A stretch of 17,110 nt of DNA from Leptolinea sp. (GTDB lineage Bacteria; Chloroflexota; Anaerolineae; Anaerolineales; Anaerolineaceae). The stretch lies in the NCBI GenBank assembly GCA_022837205.1, contig JALHEL010000013.1, positions 1 through 17,110 of the forward strand. The letters are read 5' to 3'. The position numbers and the translations under genes are program-made. Every line of letters begins with the position of its first letter. Within the stretch, counting starts at the first letter, position 1. This document shows positions 13,442 through 17,110 of the stretch, in pieces. The notes under the pieces were generated by a model. It did not search any database and was not told the origin of the DNA. It worked only from the letters and a program-made list of their open reading frames with translations.

Positions 13442-13499
13442 GATCGGAAAAACAAGATCGGATCGTCGATAAAAATCAAAATATTTTTCGGTGAAAAAT
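13442..13499 (+). repeat. Short GATCGGA repeats and an A/T hairpin upstream of the GNAT gene
   Basis: GATCGGA occurs at 13442-13448 and again at 13456-13462, 14 bp apart, with a further GATCG at 13461-13465. Just downstream ATTTTTC (13483-13489) pairs with GAAAAAT (13493-13499). These lie where the promoter of the GNAT gene must be, but I could not assign clear -35/-10 boxes. Confidence 0.35.
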
Positions 13500-13525
13500 C
13501 AATTATTTTGGAGGCATAAAAAACG

Positions 13526-14008
13526 ATGAAGAGCAATTTCTCAATTCGAACCGCTTCATCTGCCGATGTTAAGTTAATTTTGCAATTTATCCGTGAACTG
13601 GCTGACTATGAAAAAATGGCAGATCAAGTGACAGCAACCGAAGAACTGCTATCCGAATGGCTCTTTGAAAAAAGGATTGCCACTGTCTTAATCGGCGAAT
13701 CAGAGGGAATGCCGGTCGGTTTTGCGCTGTATTTTTATAATTTTTCGACATTTCTCGGGAAGGCGGGTATTTATTTGGAAGATTTGTATATTCGCGAGGA
13801 ATATCGTCACCGAGGTTTCGGCACTGAATTCATGAAAGCATTGGCGCGGATCGCAACCGAAAATAATTGCGGAAGGTTGGAATGGTGGTGTTTGGATTGG
13901 AATCAGTCGGGAATCGATTTTTATCTTTCTTTGGGAGCCCGGCCTATGGAAGATTGGACGGTTTATCGAATTACGGGCCAATCCTTGGTGGAATTGGCGA
14001 ATTCTTGA
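13526..14008 (+). CDS. GNAT-family N-acetyltransferase, SSAT (spermidine/spermine)-like
   Basis: The 160-residue product is a single GNAT domain: N-terminal FSIRTASSADVKLILQFIRELADYE, the acceptor-side strand AVFALYFYNFSTFLGK-like (GFALYFYNFSTFLG), motif A with YLEDLYIREEYRHRGFG (acetyl-CoA pyrophosphate loop R-x-R-G-x-G at 94-99), and motif B LEWWCLDWNQSGIDFYLSLGA ending MEDWTVYRITG. This wording is typical of the diamine/polyamine N-acetyltransferase-like (SSAT) group, which includes enzymes acting on other small amines, so the substrate is not assignable. GGAGG (13510-13514) lies 11 nt before the ATG. It stands alone behind the rpsI terminator and converges with the regulator gene downstream. 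Confidence 0.9.
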   Translation: MKSNFSIRTASSADVKLILQFIRELADYEKMADQVTATEELLSEWLFEKRIATVLIGESEGMPVGFALYFYNFSTFLGKAGIYLEDLYIREEYRHRGFGTEFMKALARIATENNCGRLEWWCLDWNQSGIDFYLSLGARPMEDWTVYRITGQSLVELANS

Positions 14009-14071
14009 TGCGGAATGGGAGAGATGAGATTATAAAACCTGTTTTTGTACGTCAGGGGCAGTTTTAGGATT

Positions 14072-15436
14072 TTAGAATATGGCGCTTAAAGTTTCGATCG
14101 CTTCATCGACTTGTTCTATCGATATTCCGGAGTAGTTGATCAATAATGTCCCGTTTTCACGGCTGTTTCTATCAAAATAATATTCGGATAGACAAGACAA
14201 ATTGATCCCATGGATTTCAGCTTTTTTGACGATTTCCTCGTCTTTCATCGTTGTATCTACTTTCAGTAAAAAATGCAAACCGGAATCTTCTTCAATGATT
14301 TGAATCCGATCTTGTAAAGAACTTTGCCGCAGAGAAAAAATTAATTGGTTTCGTAACCTTTTATAATAGTTCCGCATGCGATTGATATGCTGTTCATAAT
14401 AGCCTCCGGCAATAAAATTTGCCAGAACCAGTTGATCGAAACTCGGGACGGTTGATGAGTAAAATCCCAACTTTTGGTTGTATATTTGCATGAATCGATC
14501 GGGCAATACCATATAACTGATTCGCAACGAAGGAAACAGGGTCTTGGAAAAGGTATTGACGTAAATTACTTTTTGATTTTGATCGATATTGATCATGGGT
14601 TGGACCGGTTTTCCTTGAAAGCGAAACTCGCTGTCATAATCATCTTCGATGATGATTCGGTCTTCTTCTTCGTTTGCCCATGCCAAGAGTTCGTTCCGTC
14701 TCGAAATCGGCATGACGATGCCCAGCGGAAAGTGATGAGCCGGAGTAATGTGCACAACCTCGGCATCCGAAGACTGTAAGGTCTCCGCGGAGATTCCATG
14801 ATCATCTGTTCGAACAGGCAGACAAACGGCACCGTTATTGCGATATATTTTGGCGATTTTCTGATAGCCCGGGTTTTCCACCGCATAGACTTTATCTCTA
14901 CCCAAAAGCTGCACGACCAAACTGTACAGATATTCCGCTCCGGCACCGATTACAATTCGATCCGCAGAAACCGTCATTCCGCGAAAATCATGCAAATAAG
15001 TTGCTATGGAAATTCGGAGCTTTTCATTCCCATTGGATGGTCCGGATTCCAATAGTTCCGGATTTCTTTCGGATAAAACTTCACGCATTAATTTTGCCCA
15101 GATTGTAAAAGGGAATTGATCCGGAATGGTGCTGTTGGATTTAAAATCGAACCGGATCTTATTCTCCTGGCGCCTCGGCAAGATCTCTTTCGTTTCGCGA
15201 TGTTCCGAAGTCAAGGGGACGGTTTGTTGAAGGGGAACGACATAATATCCTTTTCTCGCAATATAAGCGTTTTGAACGGTGATGACACTGATATGAAGAT
15301 GTTCGGCTAAATTCCTTTTGGATGGCAGTTTTTCATTCGGTTTCAAAATCCCGCTTTCTATATCTTTTCGGATAAAGGCATATAAGCAGAGGTAAAGCGG
15401 TTTTTGTTTGTCGTGTTCCAAAAGATAAGTAAGCAT
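14072..15436 (-). CDS. pdxR: MocR/PdxR-type GntR regulator with an aminotransferase domain
   Basis: MocR proteins join a GntR winged helix to a fold-type I aminotransferase-like PLP domain; PdxR members regulate PLP synthesis genes. The 454-residue product has the GntR part at about 10-68 (PLYLCLYAFIRKDIESGILKPNEKLPSKRNLAEHLHIS) and the PLP domain from about 100, with IIIEDDYDSEFRF and NTFSKTLFPSLRISY, where K298 is the expected PLP lysine. It is divergent from pdxS-pdxT, the classic target. Oddity: the helix-turn-helix reads SVITVQNAY directly followed by IARKGYYVV, so roughly nine residues usually found between the recognition helix and the wing appear missing; DNA binding may be altered. 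The start ATG (15434-15436) is preceded by a TGGAA site and an extended -10 promoter. The PdxR assignment rests on context; other MocR roles are possible. Confidence 0.88.
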   Translation of the reverse strand: MLTYLLEHDKQKPLYLCLYAFIRKDIESGILKPNEKLPSKRNLAEHLHISVITVQNAYIARKGYYVVPLQQTVPLTSEHRETKEILPRRQENKIRFDFKSNSTIPDQFPFTIWAKLMREVLSERNPELLESGPSNGNEKLRISIATYLHDFRGMTVSADRIVIGAGAEYLYSLVVQLLGRDKVYAVENPGYQKIAKIYRNNGAVCLPVRTDDHGISAETLQSSDAEVVHITPAHHFPLGIVMPISRRNELLAWANEEEDRIIIEDDYDSEFRFQGKPVQPMINIDQNQKVIYVNTFSKTLFPSLRISYMVLPDRFMQIYNQKLGFYSSTVPSFDQLVLANFIAGGYYEQHINRMRNYYKRLRNQLIFSLRQSSLQDRIQIIEEDSGLHFLLKVDTTMKDEEIVKKAEIHGINLSCLSEYYFDRNSRENGTLLINYSGISIEQVDEAIETLSAIF

Positions 15437-15462
15437 AGTTATTCCAAAACTGGTATTAATAA

Positions 15463-15471
15463 ATTATATCA
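15463..15471 (-). promoter_or_regulatory. Extended -10 promoter of pdxR
   Basis: On the minus strand the bases read TGATATAAT, an exact extended -10 (TGnTATAAT). No good -35 is seen, as is common for this class. Transcription would start near 15456, leaving a leader of about 20 nt. The element overlaps the first ATATC half-site, which would allow autorepression. Confidence 0.6.
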
Positions 15472-15494
15472 AAATGGATATTGCAATCATATCA
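15466..15494. promoter_or_regulatory. Candidate PdxR operator: three ATATC/GATAT half-sites
   Basis: ATATC (15466-15470), GATAT (15477-15481) and ATATC (15489-15493) alternate in orientation with starts 11 and 12 bp apart, about one helical turn. The outer two also form a direct repeat ATATCA at a 23-bp period. They span the region between the pdxR -10 and the putative pdxS -35. MocR regulators are known to bind repeated half-sites in such spacers; assignment here is inference. Confidence 0.45.
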
Positions 15495-15509
15495 GATCCC
15501 GGTTAAATT
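15481..15509 (+). promoter_or_regulatory. Putative pdxST promoter
   Basis: TTGCAA (15481-15486) and TAAATT (15504-15509) are separated by 17 nt, each matching four of six consensus bases. Start of transcription would be near 15516. An alternative -10, TACTAT (15517-15522), lacks a recognisable -35. The weak boxes overlap the half-site array, consistent with an activated promoter. Confidence 0.4.
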
Positions 15510-15542
15510 GTGTAGGTACTATAAAAAATCAGGAGTGTTGCA

Positions 15543-16421
15543 ATGGTTGAAAATGATCGTTATTCTCTAAACAAACAATTAGCGCAAATGTTGAAAGGCG
15601 GGGTGATTATGGATGTTACCTCACCGGAGCAGGCCAGAATCGCGGAAGATGCGGGAGCCTGTGCCGTCATGGCATTGGAAAGAATTCCGGCGGATATTCG
15701 GGCTGCGGGAGGAGTCTCCCGCATGAGCGATCCGAAAATGATTAAAAGCATCCAGGAAGCGGTTTCTATTCCGGTTATGGCAAAAGTCCGTATCGGACAT
15801 TTCGTCGAGGCTCAAATTCTTGAAGCGATTGAAATCGACTATATTGATGAGAGTGAAGTTCTATCGCCGGCTGATGACATTTATCATATTGATAAAACAA
15901 AATTCAAAGTTCCTTTTGTCTGCGGCGCAAGGGATTTAGGTGAAGCTTTACGCCGAATCAATGAAGGAGCATCGATGATTCGGACAAAAGGTGAGCCGGG
16001 AACGGGGGATATTATTCAGGCTGTCCGTCATATGCGGAAGATGAATGCGGAAATTCGCCGGATCCAATCGATTTCGGAAGATGAGCTGTTTGAGGCTGCC
16101 AAGGTTCTGGAAGTACCATACGATTTATTAAAAAATGTTCATGAGAACGGCAGACTGCCCGTAGTGAATTTTGCCGCTGGCGGGATTGCCACCCCGGCGG
16201 ATGCCGCTTTAATGATGCAACTGGGAGCGGAAGGTGTATTTGTCGGTTCCGGAATTTTCAAATCCGGAAATCCTGCCAAGCGAGCTAATGCCATTGTCAG
16301 AGCGGTCACCAATTATCAGGATCCGATTCTTTTGGCGGAATTGTCCGAAGATTTGGGCGAAGCAATGGTGGGAATCAACGAAAATGAAATTGCTATTCTG
16401 ATGGAGGAACGCGGAAAATGA
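15543..16421 (+). CDS. pdxS: Pyridoxal 5'-phosphate synthase subunit PdxS
   Basis: PdxS builds PLP from ribose 5-phosphate, glyceraldehyde 3-phosphate and ammonia supplied by PdxT; it forms a dodecamer of TIM barrels. The 292-residue product keeps the catalytic residues at standard positions: D24 (GVIMDV), K81 (PVMAKVRIGH) and K149 (MIRTKGEPGTG). Other signatures are ACAVMALERIPADIRAAGGVSRMSDP, IDYIDESEVLSPAD, and NFAAGGIATPADAALMMQLGAEGVFVGSGIF. AGGAG (15531-15535) lies 7 nt before the ATG. It overlaps pdxT by ATGA, so the subunits are translationally coupled, and it is divergent from pdxR. This marks the DXP-independent route of B6 synthesis. Confidence 0.98.
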   Translation: MVENDRYSLNKQLAQMLKGGVIMDVTSPEQARIAEDAGACAVMALERIPADIRAAGGVSRMSDPKMIKSIQEAVSIPVMAKVRIGHFVEAQILEAIEIDYIDESEVLSPADDIYHIDKTKFKVPFVCGARDLGEALRRINEGASMIRTKGEPGTGDIIQAVRHMRKMNAEIRRIQSISEDELFEAAKVLEVPYDLLKNVHENGRLPVVNFAAGGIATPADAALMMQLGAEGVFVGSGIFKSGNPAKRANAIVRAVTNYQDPILLAELSEDLGEAMVGINENEIAILMEERGK

Positions 16422-16981
16422 CCAAAATCGGTGTGCTTGCCTTGCAGGGAGCCTTTATCGAACATTGTCAAATTCTTCGTCGTTTGGCTGTTGATTGCGT
16501 AGAGTTGCGCAAACCGGCCGATATCTCTCAAGATTTAGACGGTTTAATTTTGCCCGGCGGTGAAAGCACTGTGATGGGTAAGCTGCTGAATGACTTGGGA
16601 ATGCTGATCCCGATCCGCAAAATGATTTCGGAAGGATTACCGGTATTCGGTACTTGTGCGGGGATGATTTTACTGGCTCAAAGGCTTTCGGAAGATTCGA
16701 TCCCCCGTCCGGGGACGATGGATATAACCGTTCGCCGGAATGCGTATGGGAGGCAAATCGGGAGTTTTAATACGGTGGGGACATTTGCCGGAAAGCGGGT
16801 TCCTATGACTTTTATTCGTGCGCCCTATATCGAAGAGGCAGGCACAGACGTTCAAATCCTTTCCGTAGAGGATGGACACATCGTGGCAGCGGAGCAAGGA
16901 AACCAATTGGTGACGGCTTTTCATCCGGAATTAACGGATGATCCGACGGTTCATCAGCACTTTTTGGATATGATTTCATAG
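16418..16981 (+). CDS. pdxT: Pyridoxal 5'-phosphate synthase glutaminase subunit PdxT
   Basis: PdxT is the class I (triad) glutaminase that delivers ammonia to PdxS. The 187-residue product shows the glutamine-site motif LPGGEST (45-51), nucleophile C80 in FGTCAGMILLA, and the H169 and E171 pair in FHPELTDD. The N-terminal IGVLALQGAFIEH is the PdxS-contact region. Its ATG overlaps the pdxS stop (ATGA, 16418-16421). Length is normal (about 186-200). A strong stem follows the stop. Confidence 0.98.
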   Translation: MTKIGVLALQGAFIEHCQILRRLAVDCVELRKPADISQDLDGLILPGGESTVMGKLLNDLGMLIPIRKMISEGLPVFGTCAGMILLAQRLSEDSIPRPGTMDITVRRNAYGRQIGSFNTVGTFAGKRVPMTFIRAPYIEEAGTDVQILSVEDGHIVAAEQGNQLVTAFHPELTDDPTVHQHFLDMIS

Positions 16982-16997
16982 CTTTTATTGAGATGTA

Positions 16998-17029
16998 AAA
17001 GTCCCGTATCGATCGATGCGGGACTTTCT
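16998..17029 (+). terminator. Likely intrinsic terminator after pdxT
   Basis: AAAGTCCCGTATC (16998-17010) pairs with GATGCGGGACTTT (17015-17027), 13 bp with one U-G, closed by a GATC tetraloop. It begins 17 nt after the pdxT stop. The T-tract on the plus strand is short (TTTCT). On the minus strand four T follow the stem, so it may also serve a convergent gene beyond the window. Confidence 0.75.
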
Positions 17030-17110
17030 GAATGTACGGCTATGGAATATAAATGCCGCATTCCTCTGATTTACAGTAAGCCAACCTGTTCATTGAAGGA
17101 TTTAATCAAA

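Noticed and set aside
14009..14071. Possible bidirectional terminator between the convergent GNAT and pdxR genes
   Set aside because: AAAA-CTG can pair with CAG-TTTT only with a bulge and otherwise G-U pairs; too weak to call, although a terminator would be expected here.
17071..17110. Possible 3' end of a minus-strand gene entering the window (12 codons, LIKSFNEQVGLL then stop)
   Set aside because: Only 40 bases are visible and an open frame of this length is expected by chance; it would fit a convergent gene sharing the stem at 16998-17027 but cannot be supported.
1..17110. Mobile elements, CRISPR arrays, tRNA/rRNA genes, novel defence or biosynthetic systems
   Set aside because: No transposase, integrase, long inverted repeats, regular spacer array, tRNA fold or unknown multi-gene block was seen; all substantial plus-strand coding space is accounted for by recognised families.

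Overview
The window is a bacterial chromosome segment dominated by one long plus-strand run of translation genes: the end of the S10 operon, then the spc and alpha operons, then truA-rplM-rpsI. It closes with a small accessory block holding a GNAT acetyltransferase and a vitamin B6 (PLP) synthesis locus. Gene order, the zinc-type S14 and S4, a zinc-ribbon L24, and r-protein wording (for example the L14 C-terminus REKGFTKIVSLAPE and the S9 tail KPGLKRARKAP-YTKR) fit a non-proteobacterial lineage. From memory of the families, Chloroflexota (Anaerolineae-like) is the best guess and a Clostridia-like Bacillota the alternative; no search was possible, so this is inference.

Layout: 1-514 rpsC (5' truncated), then rplP-rpmC-rpsQ-rplN-rplX-rplE-rpsN-rpsH-rplF-rplR-rpsE-rpmD-rplO-secY-adk-map (to 8501). 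Many of these are joined by 4-base ATGA overlaps or short spacers. A 99-nt gap where infA usually lies holds no infA but does hold an exact consensus sigma70/sigmaA promoter (TTGACA-17 nt-TATAAT). It drives rpmJ-rpsM-rpsK-rpsD-rpoA-rplQ-truA-rplM-rpsI (8601-13355), which ends at a strong intrinsic terminator (13383-13412). Several unusually long spacers in the cluster carry clean stem-loops: rpsC/rplP, rpmJ leader, rpsM/rpsK and rpsD/rpoA.

From 13526: a GNAT (SSAT-like) gene on the plus strand; a convergent MocR/PdxR-type regulator on the minus strand (14072-15436); and, divergent from it, pdxS-pdxT (15543-16981), the two subunits of the DXP-independent PLP synthase. The 106-nt divergent spacer holds an extended -10 promoter for pdxR, a plausible pdxS promoter, and three ATATC/GATAT half-sites about one helical turn apart, a good candidate PdxR operator. 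A 13-bp stem follows pdxT.

I see no transposons, CRISPR arrays, prophage genes, tRNAs or rRNAs, and no evidence of an undescribed multi-gene system. The observations most worth checking are the missing infA with its exact-consensus promoter, the rpsM/rpsK hairpin, an apparent ~9-residue internal deletion in the helix-turn-helix of PdxR, and the PdxR half-site array.
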